Shown here: one piece after another, positions 1 to 7,703 of the stretch
How positions within the stretch are numbered: the stretch's first letter is position 1
Layout of the letters: every line of letters starts with the position of its first letter
Source of the DNA: an uncultured Bacteroidota bacterium
GTDB lineage: Bacteria > Bacteroidota > Bacteroidia > Flavobacteriales > Flavobacteriaceae
Assembly: GCA_902517365.1 (NCBI GenBank)
Contig: CABYCA010000004.1
Coordinates: 1-36,073 of the forward strand
DNA length: 36,073 nucleotides
Direction: 5' to 3'
Position numbers and translations under genes: made by a program
Notes under the pieces: generated by a model
Databases searched by the model: none
Seen by the model: the letters and a program-made list of their open reading frames with translations, nothing else
Told to the model about the DNA's origin: nothing

Positions 1-822
1 AATTCTTTAGATTCTTTAAAGGTAATAGGATCTGTAGGTGAACCAATTAATGAGGAAGCTTGGCATTGGTATCATGATAATATTGGAAAAGGAAATTGTC
101 CTTTAGTTGATACATGGTGGCAGACTGAAACAGGTGGTATAATGATTTCTGCACTTGCTGGAATTACTCCAAATAAACCTGCTCATGCATCTCTTCCTCT
201 GCCTGGAATTCAACCTGTAATTGTTGATTCGGATGGGAATGAATTAATTGGTAATAATGTTCAAGGTAATCTATGCGTTAAATTTCCATGGCCATCAATA
301 ATAAGAACTACTTATGGAGATCACCAGAGATGTATAAATACTTACTTCTCAAATTACAAGGGTATGTATTTTACAGGAGATGGAGTAAAAAGAGATCACG
401 ATGGGTATTTAAGAATCCTTGGAAGAGTTGACGATGTAATAAATGTCTCAGGGCACAGAATGGGAACTGCAGAGGTTGAAAATGCTATAAATGAACATGA
501 GGAAGTAATTGAATCTGCTGTTGTTGGTTATCCTCATGAGATTAAGGGTGAAGGAATATATGCATATGTTATAGTTAATTCTAAATCATCAGATGATTTA
601 ATTAAAAAAGAAATTACAGATGTTGTAAGAAGAGTTATTGGGCCTATTGCAAAACCAGATAGAATTCAAATTGTAAGTGGTTTACCAAAGACAAGATCGG
701 GTAAAATTATGAGAAGGATACTAAGGAAAGTCGCAAGTAATGATTTTGATAATTTAGGTGATACTTCAACCTTACTTAACCCTGATGTTGTTGATGAAAT
801 TATTAAAGGTTCTAGTAATTAA
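1..822 (+). CDS. acs: Acetyl-CoA synthetase, C-terminal part (5' end outside window)
   Basis: AMP-forming acetate:CoA ligase, which converts acetate, ATP and CoA to acetyl-CoA. The reading frame is open from base 1, so the first in-frame ATG (142) is internal and not the start. Visible family motifs are GSVGEPIN and DTWWQTETGG in the adenylation core, YFTGDG, the hinge segment LGRVDDVINVSGHR, and the C-terminal PKTRSGKIMRR, which holds the catalytic lysine that is acetylated in characterised Acs proteins. About 273 residues are present, so roughly the first 370-380 of a typical 650-residue enzyme lie upstream. Its last 11 bases overlap the 3' end of convergent murF. No truncation or base-composition shift is seen. 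Confidence 0.96.
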   Translation, partial: NSLDSLKVIGSVGEPINEEAWHWYHDNIGKGNCPLVDTWWQTETGGIMISALAGITPNKPAHASLPLPGIQPVIVDSDGNELIGNNVQGNLCVKFPWPSIIRTTYGDHQRCINTYFSNYKGMYFTGDGVKRDHDGYLRILGRVDDVINVSGHRMGTAEVENAINEHEEVIESAVVGYPHEIKGEGIYAYVIVNSKSSDDLIKKEITDVVRRVIGPIAKPDRIQIVSGLPKTRSGKIMRRILRKVASNDFDNLGDTSTLLNPDVVDEIIKGSSN

Positions 823-2092
823 GTAACTTTTCTAAGCCAATTCCTCTTGACCCTTTAATCAATATATTCATTGAATGAAGATCATTTAAATTTATTGCTT
901 TAGACATTTCATCTAAAGATTTGAATTTTTCAATATGTGCTTCTTTACTTTCACAATTGAAAAAAATATTACCAACGAGATAAACTTTTTTATAATTTTT
1001 ATTATCAATTAAGTCAACAACATCTTGATGCTCTTTTTCAGAGTGTTCTCCTAGTTCAAACATATCACCAAGAACTAATACTTTATTTGATATTACTTCT
1101 TTATCAAAATTAGATATTGCGGCTTTTATACTAGTTGGGTTAGCATTATATGCATCTAGATAGATTTTATTTGAACCAAATTGAATTATTTCAGATCTAT
1201 TAGAATCATTTTTAAATATATCAAGACCTTTTTGAATTTCATCATTTGTCAAATCAAGAAATTTACCAATTGATATGCTTGACGCTATATTAGAGAAATT
1301 ATAGTCTCCATAAATACTTGATCTAAATTCATAATCTTCACTTTTTAGAATTAATCGATTGTCCATTTTAATATAGTTAAATGTATATTCTGAATCTTGA
1401 TTTTCACCAAAGGTCACTGCTAAATCTCCATTACAATTTTCAATCTGTAGTTTATCATCATTATTCAAAATTATATGACCATAATTTTGAGTTAAGTAGT
1501 CAAACATTTCAGTTTTTCCTTTAATTACTCCTTCAAATCCACCAAAACCTTCTAGATGGGCCTTACCGTAGTTTGTAATTAATCCAATATCTGGCATTGC
1601 AATTTCACATAGACTTTCTATCTCTCCTATATGATTTGCTCCCATCTCAATAATTGCAATATCAATATCTTCGCTTATATCAAAAAGAGATAGAGGAACC
1701 CCGATATGATTATTCAGATTGCCTTTTGTTTTTATTACATTGTATTTTTGAGACAGTATTGAATGAATTAGATTCTTGGTGGTCGTTTTCCCATTACTTC
1801 CTGTAACTCCAATTATTTTTGTGTCATATTGAGACCGATGATAAGAACTTAATTCCTGAAGAGATTTTAGAGAGTCATCAACATATATAAGATTTTGATT
1901 TTGATTTAAAATACTTTTATCATCAACTACACTATAACTTGCTCCCTTATCTAATGCTTCTATAGCAAAATGATTCCCATTGAAATTTTCACCTTTTAGT
2001 GAAAAAAAAATTTGACCCCTGATAAGATTTCTTGTGTCAATTGAAACTCCGTTTGATGAAGTAAATAATGAATATAAATTTTTGGTGTCCAA
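812..2092 (-). CDS. murF: UDP-N-acetylmuramoyl-tripeptide--D-alanyl-D-alanine ligase MurF
   Basis: Adds D-Ala-D-Ala to UDP-MurNAc-tripeptide, the last cytoplasmic ligase step of peptidoglycan precursor synthesis. The 426-residue length fits the family. The N-terminal substrate-binding domain shows GVSIDTR and FFSLKG. The Mur ligase P-loop GVTGSNGKTTT is at about residues 95-105, followed by IEMGANHIGEI and, in the C-terminal domain, DAYNANPTS and LGDMFELG, both characteristic of MurF rather than MurC, D or E. The start is a TTG (complement of 2090-2092); no ATG further upstream fits. The gene lies outside the dcw cluster, divergent from pdhA and overlapping acs tail to tail by 11 bases. Confidence 0.95.
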   Translation of the reverse strand: MDTKNLYSLFTSSNGVSIDTRNLIRGQIFFSLKGENFNGNHFAIEALDKGASYSVVDDKSILNQNQNLIYVDDSLKSLQELSSYHRSQYDTKIIGVTGSNGKTTTKNLIHSILSQKYNVIKTKGNLNNHIGVPLSLFDISEDIDIAIIEMGANHIGEIESLCEIAMPDIGLITNYGKAHLEGFGGFEGVIKGKTEMFDYLTQNYGHIILNNDDKLQIENCNGDLAVTFGENQDSEYTFNYIKMDNRLILKSEDYEFRSSIYGDYNFSNIASSISIGKFLDLTNDEIQKGLDIFKNDSNRSEIIQFGSNKIYLDAYNANPTSIKAAISNFDKEVISNKVLVLGDMFELGEHSEKEHQDVVDLIDNKNYKKVYLVGNIFFNCESKEAHIEKFKSLDEMSKAINLNDLHSMNILIKGSRGIGLEKLLNY

Positions 2093-2102
2093 TCTAATTT
2101 TA

Positions 2103-2133
2103 TTGCAATATACTAAAGAAATGAGTATTTTTG
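2103..2133 (+). promoter_or_regulatory. Predicted Bacteroidota-type promoter for pdhA
   Basis: A -33-like TTG at 2103-2105 and a perfect -7 element TATTTTTG (TAnnTTTG) at 2126-2133 are separated by 20 bases. This matches the promoter described for the primary sigma factor of Bacteroidota. It predicts a start near 2138-2141 and a leader of about 30 bases before the pdhA ATG at 2169. It lies in the 76-base gap between divergent murF and pdhA. Confidence 0.6.
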
Positions 2134-2168
2134 CTTCGTCTGATATTAATGGACTTCAACTCAATTAT

Positions 2169-3170
2169 ATGAAAAAAATAACTGGAAAGACCTATTTAGA
2201 TTGGTATGAGAACATGCTTTTGTGGAGAAAGTTTGAAGATAAGCTTGCCGCAAAATATATTCAACAAAAAATTAGAGGGTTTCTTCATTTATATAATGGA
2301 CAAGAAGCTGTTTTAGCTGGATGTCTCCATTCAATTGACCCAAAAAAAGATCGTATGATTAGTTCTTACAGGAGCCATGTGCATGCTATTGGACTAGGTG
2401 AAGATCCTAAATTTGTAATGGCAGAATTATTTGGAAAAGCAACTGGAACTTCAGGTGGACTTGGTGGTTCAATGCATATTTTTTCCAAAAAATATAACTT
2501 CTTTGGAGGACACGGAATTGTTGGAGGACAAATACCTTTAGGTACAGGAATAGCTTTTGGAGATAAGTACTTTAAAAGAGACAGTGTTACACTATGTTTT
2601 CTAGGTGATGGTGCAATACGTCAAGGTGCATTTCATGAATCTATTAATCTTGCTGCTTTATGGAAACTACCTGTTATTTATATTGTTGAAAATAATGGAT
2701 ATGCAATGGGAACATCTGTAGCAAGAACAACAAGTCAAGAAGATTTATGGAAATTGGGTGAGCCATATGAAATGCCATCAATGCCTGTTGATGGAATGGA
2801 TCCTGTTAAAGTAGCAGAAGCTATAGACAAGTGTGCTAAACATGCCCGTTCTGGAGAAGGTCCTTCTCTACTAGATGTAAAGACTTATAGATATCGAGGT
2901 CACTCAATGTCTGATGCTCAACAATATAGAACTAAAGAAGAAGTTGAAGAGTATAGAAAAATAGATCCTATTACTCAAGTTGAAAAAATTATTCTTTCAA
3001 AGAAGTATGGAACAAAATCTGATATTGAAAAAATAGATAAAAAAGTAAAGAATATTATTACAAAATGTGAAGAATTCTCAGAGTCATCACCTTTCCCTGA
3101 TAAATCAATTATGTATGATGTTGTTTATGAGCAAAAAGATTATCCTTTTATTAAACATAAAATAGATTAA
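2169..3170 (+). CDS. pdhA: Pyruvate dehydrogenase E1 component, alpha subunit
   Basis: Thiamine-diphosphate-dependent E1 alpha subunit, which decarboxylates pyruvate and passes the acetyl group to lipoyl-E2. At 333 residues it matches flavobacterial PdhA. The open frame extends upstream to 2034, but that would overlap the start of murF and add a tail unlike the family; the ATG at 2169 begins MKKITGKTYLDWYENM, typical of PdhA, and lies just after a good promoter. The ThDP/Mg motif starts with GDGAIRQGAFHE at about 146 and ends with ENNGYAMGT near 174-182. RYRGHSMSD is the conserved active-site loop region. pdhC follows after one base. The E1 beta gene is not adjacent and must be elsewhere if the enzyme is functional. 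Confidence 0.95.
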   Translation: MKKITGKTYLDWYENMLLWRKFEDKLAAKYIQQKIRGFLHLYNGQEAVLAGCLHSIDPKKDRMISSYRSHVHAIGLGEDPKFVMAELFGKATGTSGGLGGSMHIFSKKYNFFGGHGIVGGQIPLGTGIAFGDKYFKRDSVTLCFLGDGAIRQGAFHESINLAALWKLPVIYIVENNGYAMGTSVARTTSQEDLWKLGEPYEMPSMPVDGMDPVKVAEAIDKCAKHARSGEGPSLLDVKTYRYRGHSMSDAQQYRTKEEVEEYRKIDPITQVEKIILSKKYGTKSDIEKIDKKVKNIITKCEEFSESSPFPDKSIMYDVVYEQKDYPFIKHKID

Positions 3171-3171
3171 T

Positions 3172-4437
3172 ATGGCTGAAGTTATAAACATGCCAAGACT
3201 GAGCGATACCATGGAAGAGGGAACTCTTGCTAAGTGGTTTAAAAAAGTAGGAGATTCAGTAAAAGAGGGTGAAATTCTAGCTGAAATTGAAACAGATAAA
3301 GCTACTATGGAGTTTGAATCTTTTTATGATGGTGTTCTACTTCATATTGGAATTGATGAAGGCTCAACTGCACCTGTTGATAGTATAATAGCTGTTATTG
3401 GATCAAAGGATGAAGATATTTCATCAATTATTAAAGGTAGTAATACAGCCAACGAAGAGCCAAAACCAGAGGTAAAGGAAGAGCCAAAACCAGAGGTAAA
3501 GGAAGAGCCAAAACCAGAGGTAAAGGAAGAGCCAAAACCAGATGCAAAGGAGGAGGTTAAATCAGCTTTATTATCAAATGAATCAGCTGAAAGAATCTTA
3601 ATATCTCCACTTGCTAGAAAGTTGGCAAATGAAAAAGGAATTGATATTAAATCAATTAAAGGTTCAGGTGATAATGGTAGAATTATAAAGAGAGATGTTG
3701 ATTCATATAAGTCTTCAGGTTATTCTCAATTTATTCAACCAAGACCAAGTATTACAGAATCATCTAATGAGTCTCAAAACTCTACGATGAGAAAAGCTAT
3801 AGCAAAGAGATTATCAGACTCTAAGTTTTCTGCACCTCATTATTATCTAAATATAGAGTGTGTAATGGATAATATGATCTCTTTCAGAAATCAATTTATT
3901 AATACTCAAAATATAAAAATCTCATTTAATGATATTATTGCTAAAGCTGTATCACTTTCACTAGCAAGACATCCAAAGGTAAATTCTAGATGGTATGATG
4001 ATAAAATTGTTTTTTATGATCATGTTCATCTGGGAGTAGCTGTTGCAGTTGATGATGGTCTAATCGTCCCAGTTGTTAAATATGCAAATTCTAAAGACTT
4101 GCCTGAAATTAATATAGAAATCAAAGATTTTGCTGTGCGTGCAAAAAATAAAAAATTAACTCCTGCTGAGATTGAGGGAAGCACTTTTACAATTTCAAAT
4201 CTAGGTATGTTTGGAATTGAAAGTTTTACTTCCATAATAAATCAACCTAACTCTGCTATACTTTCTATAGGCGCAATCATTGAGAAACCTATTGTAAAAA
4301 ATGGTGATATAGTAATTGGAAATACAATGAAATTAACTTTAGCATGTGATCATAGAACTGTTGATGGTGCTACAGGTTCACTATTCTTAAAAACTCTAAA
4401 AGAGTATATTGAAAACCCAGTCTCAATTTTAATCTAA
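3172..4437 (+). CDS. pdhC: Pyruvate dehydrogenase E2, dihydrolipoamide acetyltransferase
   Basis: Core of the pyruvate dehydrogenase complex, transferring acetyl from lipoamide to CoA. A single N-terminal lipoyl domain (about residues 1-78) carries the lipoylated Lys43 in ETDKATMEFES. A charged Glu/Pro/Lys linker (95-128) contains four 8-residue repeats. The peripheral subunit-binding domain spans about 144-177 (SPLARKLANEKGI through GRIIKRDV). The C-terminal catalytic domain ends with DHRTVDGATG (His394, Asp398). With 421 residues and one lipoyl domain it is shorter than two-lipoyl versions I recall in some relatives. It lies one base after pdhA and shares a base with the next gene (TAATG), so the three are probably co-transcribed. 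Confidence 0.95.
   Translation: MAEVINMPRLSDTMEEGTLAKWFKKVGDSVKEGEILAEIETDKATMEFESFYDGVLLHIGIDEGSTAPVDSIIAVIGSKDEDISSIIKGSNTANEEPKPEVKEEPKPEVKEEPKPEVKEEPKPDAKEEVKSALLSNESAERILISPLARKLANEKGIDIKSIKGSGDNGRIIKRDVDSYKSSGYSQFIQPRPSITESSNESQNSTMRKAIAKRLSDSKFSAPHYYLNIECVMDNMISFRNQFINTQNIKISFNDIIAKAVSLSLARHPKVNSRWYDDKIVFYDHVHLGVAVAVDDGLIVPVVKYANSKDLPEINIEIKDFAVRAKNKKLTPAEIEGSTFTISNLGMFGIESFTSIINQPNSAILSIGAIIEKPIVKNGDIVIGNTMKLTLACDHRTVDGATGSLFLKTLKEYIENPVSILI
3457..3552 (+). repeat. Four tandem 24-bp units encoding the PdhC linker
   Basis: Units at 3457-3480, 3481-3504 and 3505-3528 are identical; the fourth (3529-3552) differs at three positions. Each encodes eight residues of the type EPKPEVKE. The unit length is a multiple of three, so copy-number change keeps the frame and only alters the reach of the flexible arm between the lipoyl domain and the rest of E2. 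Confidence 0.95.
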
Positions 4438-5108
4438 TGAAGACTATTGTAGTAACTGGTACAAGCTCTGGCATTGGACATCAAATATGTATTCAAGCTG
4501 CAAAAATAAATTATCATGTAATATCGGTTTCAAGAAATATTGAACCACTGAAAGATATAGGTGGTATTGAATCATTTGCAGTAGACATTACAAATAAAGA
4601 TTCTATTGATGAGTTTATTGCAAATTTGAAAAGTAGAAAAATTAAAATCGATATTTTGATTAATAATGCTGGGTATCTAGTGAGTGAGTTATTTGGTGAT
4701 ACTACGTATGATTCTTTTAAAAAAACATTTGATGTAAATGTGTTTGGGCTTGCAGAAATTACTCGATCCCTAATTCCAATAATTAGTTCAGATGGCCATG
4801 TTATTAACATAAGTAGTATTGGAGGTGTTAATGGATCTAAGAAGTTTCCTGGCTTGTCAGCATACTCTAGTAGCAAAGCAGCAGTAATAGCATTAACTGA
4901 AGTGTTAGCTGAAGAACATCAAAATGGACCATCATTTAATGTTCTAGCTTTAGGTTCTGTTCAAACAAAAATGTTAAAAGAGGCATTTCCAGATTACAAT
5001 GCAGATACAAAGCCAGAAGAAATGGCTAAGTATATACTTGATTTTGCCATTAATGGTAATAAATTATTTAATGGTAAATTAATTTCTGTATCAAATTCTA
5101 ATCCTTAA
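4437..5108 (+). CDS. Short-chain dehydrogenase/reductase (SDR) family protein
   Basis: Classical SDR oxidoreductase of 223 residues with a Rossmann fold. The cofactor motif TGTSSGIG is at 7-14, NNAG at 76-79, the catalytic Ser in NISSIGG near 126-127, and the active-site pair in YSSSK (Tyr143, Lys147). The substrate cannot be read from sequence. The ATG overlaps the pdhC stop codon by one base, implying translational coupling in the pdhA-pdhC unit. The protein is a little shorter than typical 240-250-residue SDRs, mostly at the C-terminus, where substrate specificity usually lies. It ends three bases before the convergent mlaF stop. Confidence 0.85.
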   Translation: MKTIVVTGTSSGIGHQICIQAAKINYHVISVSRNIEPLKDIGGIESFAVDITNKDSIDEFIANLKSRKIKIDILINNAGYLVSELFGDTTYDSFKKTFDVNVFGLAEITRSLIPIISSDGHVINISSIGGVNGSKKFPGLSAYSSSKAAVIALTEVLAEEHQNGPSFNVLALGSVQTKMLKEAFPDYNADTKPEEMAKYILDFAINGNKLFNGKLISVSNSNP

Positions 5109-5111
5109 GAT

Positions 5112-5870
5112 TTATTTTTTCTGAGAAAGTTTAACTTTTTTAAATAATTCTGAAGAGTAAACAAAATCGTTTATCAATTTATCATCCGTATTTAATATTT
5201 CTTCATTATTACCTTCCCATATTTTTTCCCCTTCAACTAAGAAGATAATTTTATCCCCAATTTCCATTACTGAATTCATATCATGAGTATTAATAATAGT
5301 AGTAATATTATACTCAACAGTAATCTCTTGAATCAACTTATCAATTATAATTGCAGTTTTGGGATCTAAACCTGAATTTGGTTCATCACAAAAAAGATAC
5401 TTTGGATTAAGTACAATAGCTCTAGCAATTGCAACTCTTTTCTTCATACCACCTGATATCTCTGAGGGAAACTTACTATCAACATCCTTTAGATCTACGC
5501 GATGAATTACTTCTCTGGCTCTTTCAATCATTTTTGATTGAGACATATTTGAAAACATCCTTAAAGGAAATATAATATTATCAATAACTGACATAGAATC
5601 AAATAATGCACTACCCTGAAAAACCATCCCCATCTGTTTTCTTAAATCTGAAACCTCTGAAATCTCATCTTTATTAAACTTTTTTCCATCGTAAAGAATA
5701 TCCCCATTATCAACTTCATGAAGGCCAAGAAGACATTTCATTAGAACAGTTTTACCTGATCCACTTTGACCAATGATTAGATTAGTTTTTCCTTTATCAA
5801 AAGTTGCTGATATATCTGCAATAATTTTATGACTATCAAAAGATTTCGATATTTTATTTACCTCTATCAT
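5112..5870 (-). CDS. mlaF: MlaF-like ABC transporter ATP-binding protein
   Basis: Cytoplasmic ATPase of an MCE/Mla-type lipid transporter. It has 252 residues, with Walker A GQSGSGKT (34-41), Q-loop VFQGSALF, signature SGGMKKRVAIARA (139-151) and Walker B KYLFCDEPNSGLD (157-169). The SGGMKKR form of the signature and the QGSALFDS Q-loop are characteristic of MlaF/Mkl proteins. The start ATG overlaps the mlaE stop by one base, so the two are translated together. The family moves phospholipids between the inner and outer membranes. No MCE-domain (MlaD), MlaB or MlaC gene is adjacent, so partners must be encoded elsewhere. It is the last gene of the gcvP-KAS III-mlaE-mlaF unit. Confidence 0.9.
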   Translation of the reverse strand: MIEVNKISKSFDSHKIIADISATFDKGKTNLIIGQSGSGKTVLMKCLLGLHEVDNGDILYDGKKFNKDEISEVSDLRKQMGMVFQGSALFDSMSVIDNIIFPLRMFSNMSQSKMIERAREVIHRVDLKDVDSKFPSEISGGMKKRVAIARAIVLNPKYLFCDEPNSGLDPKTAIIIDKLIQEITVEYNITTIINTHDMNSVMEIGDKIIFLVEGEKIWEGNNEEILNTDDKLINDFVYSSELFKKVKLSQKK

Positions 5871-6607
5871 TATGCCAAAAGAAGTTGAGTTACAATAAAG
5901 TTAATAATGATAATAACACTACTTGTCCAAACAAATGAAATATTACTGGCTTTTCCTACTTCAAGTGCTCCACCCTTCATGAAAAATCCATGATATGAGG
6001 GAATAGTTGCTAGAACAAATGCAAATAAAATTGTTTTAATGTAAGTATAGATAATATGAAATACTTTAAAGTCAAGTTGGATCCCTTGAATGAAGTCAAA
6101 GCTTGTTGAGAAACCAGCATAGACACTTGCAATATATCCGCCAAGTATACCTAGGAACATTGCTAAAGTAATTAAAAAGGGATATAGTAGTAATGATATA
6201 ATTTTTGGAAAAATAAGATAATTAAATGAGTTAATACCCATTACCTCTAAAGCATCAATCTGTTCAGTTACTCTCATTGTTCCGATACTCGATGTAATAA
6301 ATGAGCCAACTTTACCAGCCATTATTATCGAAATAAGGGTTGGTGCGAACTCCAAAATCACGGATTGCCTTGTTGCAAATCCTATAAGGTTTCCAGGAAG
6401 TAACGGATTTTCAATAGCTAAAGCTGTTTGAATCGCTACAACCCCACCAATTAGAAAGGACATAAAAGCAACAATACCGATTGATCCTAATATTAAATCC
6501 TCAATTTCTTGAAAAATCAATTTTTTGAGTACACTCCACTTGGTAAATTTTGAGAAAGTATACTTTATCATCAAGAAGTATCTACCGATATGAAAAAAAA
6601 TTCTCAT
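5870..6607 (-). CDS. mlaE: MlaE-like ABC transporter permease
   Basis: Inner-membrane permease of the MlaE family, 245 residues. The family hallmarks are present: an N-terminal amphipathic segment, a hydrophobic helix with FMSFLIGGVVAIQTA, the motif EFAPTLISIIMAGKVGS, and GTMRVTEQIDALEVMGIN in the cytoplasmic coupling region. Several further hydrophobic helices follow (LLYPFLITLAMFLGILGG and the C-terminal SSVIIIINFIVTQLLL). It pairs with the adjacent ATPase to form the transporter core. Seven bases separate it from the KAS III-like gene upstream. Orthologues in Gram-negative bacteria maintain outer-membrane lipid asymmetry; that role here is inferred. Confidence 0.92.
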   Translation of the reverse strand: MRIFFHIGRYFLMIKYTFSKFTKWSVLKKLIFQEIEDLILGSIGIVAFMSFLIGGVVAIQTALAIENPLLPGNLIGFATRQSVILEFAPTLISIIMAGKVGSFITSSIGTMRVTEQIDALEVMGINSFNYLIFPKIISLLLYPFLITLAMFLGILGGYIASVYAGFSTSFDFIQGIQLDFKVFHIIYTYIKTILFAFVLATIPSYHGFFMKGGALEVGKASNISFVWTSSVIIIINFIVTQLLLA

Positions 6608-6614
6608 AAGGTTT

Positions 6615-7685
6615 CTATAATTTATATGTTATTGCATTAATATTCATTCCAGCACCTACACTAGCAAACATAATAATATCACCTTTGGAAACCATATGAC
6701 CTTGATAATTAGTCTTTTTAACTAGGTCAAAAAGAGTAGGAATAGTTGCAACTGAACTATTTCCAAACTCCTCAATATTCATTGGAAGAATATCTTTGGG
6801 CACAGATGTTTTATATAGTCTGAAGAATCGTTTGATGATAGCTTCATCCATTTTTTTATTTGCCTGATGGATAAATATCTTTTTTAGGTTTTCAATTTTA
6901 CAGTTAGTATCATCAAAACAAGATTTCATTGCTACTGGAACATTTGTAAGAGCAAATTCATATACTTTTCTTCCTTGCATCTTAATAAACTTCTGATCAC
7001 TTTTTGCTCTTGCTTTAGTATCATATGAAGTCCCATAAAATATAAAATCATTTTCACCATCATAAGTAAATGTAGCAGACTTATGAGACAATATTCCACC
7101 ATCATAAGAAATATCACTTTCTAAAATTATTGCACCTGCTCCATCTGCATATATCATTGAGTCTCTATCATTTTCATCTATTATTCTTGAAAGAGTATCA
7201 CAACCTATAACTAAACATTTTTTTGCCATACCTGATTTAATAAATGATTTAGCCTGAATAACTCCTTCAACCCATCCTGGACAGCCACAAATAATATCAT
7301 ATGCTACACAATTAGGATTTTTAATTTTGAGCTTTGCCTTAACTTTTGAGGCAATTGATGGTAATGTATCTACTTGCCCACTTTTGCACGATATATCTCC
7401 TGTATTATGAGCAACAATTATATAATCAAGTGTCTCCTTATCTAACTTAGAATCCTTGATTGCTAAACTAGCAGCTACAGCAGCTAAATCAGAGGAATTT
7501 ATTTCATCGGGGGCATATCTTCGTTCAACAATACCTGTGATTGATTTAAATTTCTCTATGATTTCAGCATTTGAACTTTGAATATTATTCCCATCTAAAT
7601 CAAGAAATTTATTTTTAAGAAAATCTGAGTTAGTTTTTGTGATATCTGGTATACAGCTTCCTGTACCAGTTATTCTGTAGTTCAT
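6615..7685 (-). CDS. 3-oxoacyl-ACP synthase III (FabH-like) family protein
   Basis: Thiolase-fold condensing enzyme of 356 residues. The FabH-type triad is readable: Cys135 in IICGCPGWVEG, His273 in HQAN and Asn309 in FGNSS. Length and the inserted N-terminal segment differ from the approximately 325-residue housekeeping FabH, resembling the longer KAS III-like enzymes common in Bacteroidota. It could start fatty-acid synthesis, condense an acyl-ACP for a specialised lipid, or act on acyl-CoA; the sequence does not decide. It sits between gcvP (18 bases upstream) and mlaE (7 bases downstream), suggesting co-transcription with lipid transport genes. I therefore give no symbol. Confidence 0.85.
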   Translation of the reverse strand: MNYRITGTGSCIPDITKTNSDFLKNKFLDLDGNNIQSSNAEIIEKFKSITGIVERRYAPDEINSSDLAAVAASLAIKDSKLDKETLDYIIVAHNTGDISCKSGQVDTLPSIASKVKAKLKIKNPNCVAYDIICGCPGWVEGVIQAKSFIKSGMAKKCLVIGCDTLSRIIDENDRDSMIYADGAGAIILESDISYDGGILSHKSATFTYDGENDFIFYGTSYDTKARAKSDQKFIKMQGRKVYEFALTNVPVAMKSCFDDTNCKIENLKKIFIHQANKKMDEAIIKRFFRLYKTSVPKDILPMNIEEFGNSSVATIPTLFDLVKKTNYQGHMVSKGDIIMFASVGAGMNINAITYKL

Positions 7686-7703
7686 TTTATAAAATTACTT
7701 AAA

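Noticed and set aside
2034..2168. Upstream extension of pdhA by 45 residues
   Set aside because: It overlaps the start of divergent murF, precedes the predicted promoter, and the extra residues are unlike any PdhA N-terminus.
3457..3552. Tandem repeats as a possible CRISPR-like array
   Set aside because: Units are directly abutted without spacers and encode a regular in-frame protein linker.
5109..5140. Hairpin-like AAAGTT/AACTTT followed by a T-run as a terminator for the SDR gene
   Set aside because: The stem is six A/T-rich pairs with a one-base loop inside mlaF coding sequence; too weak to call.
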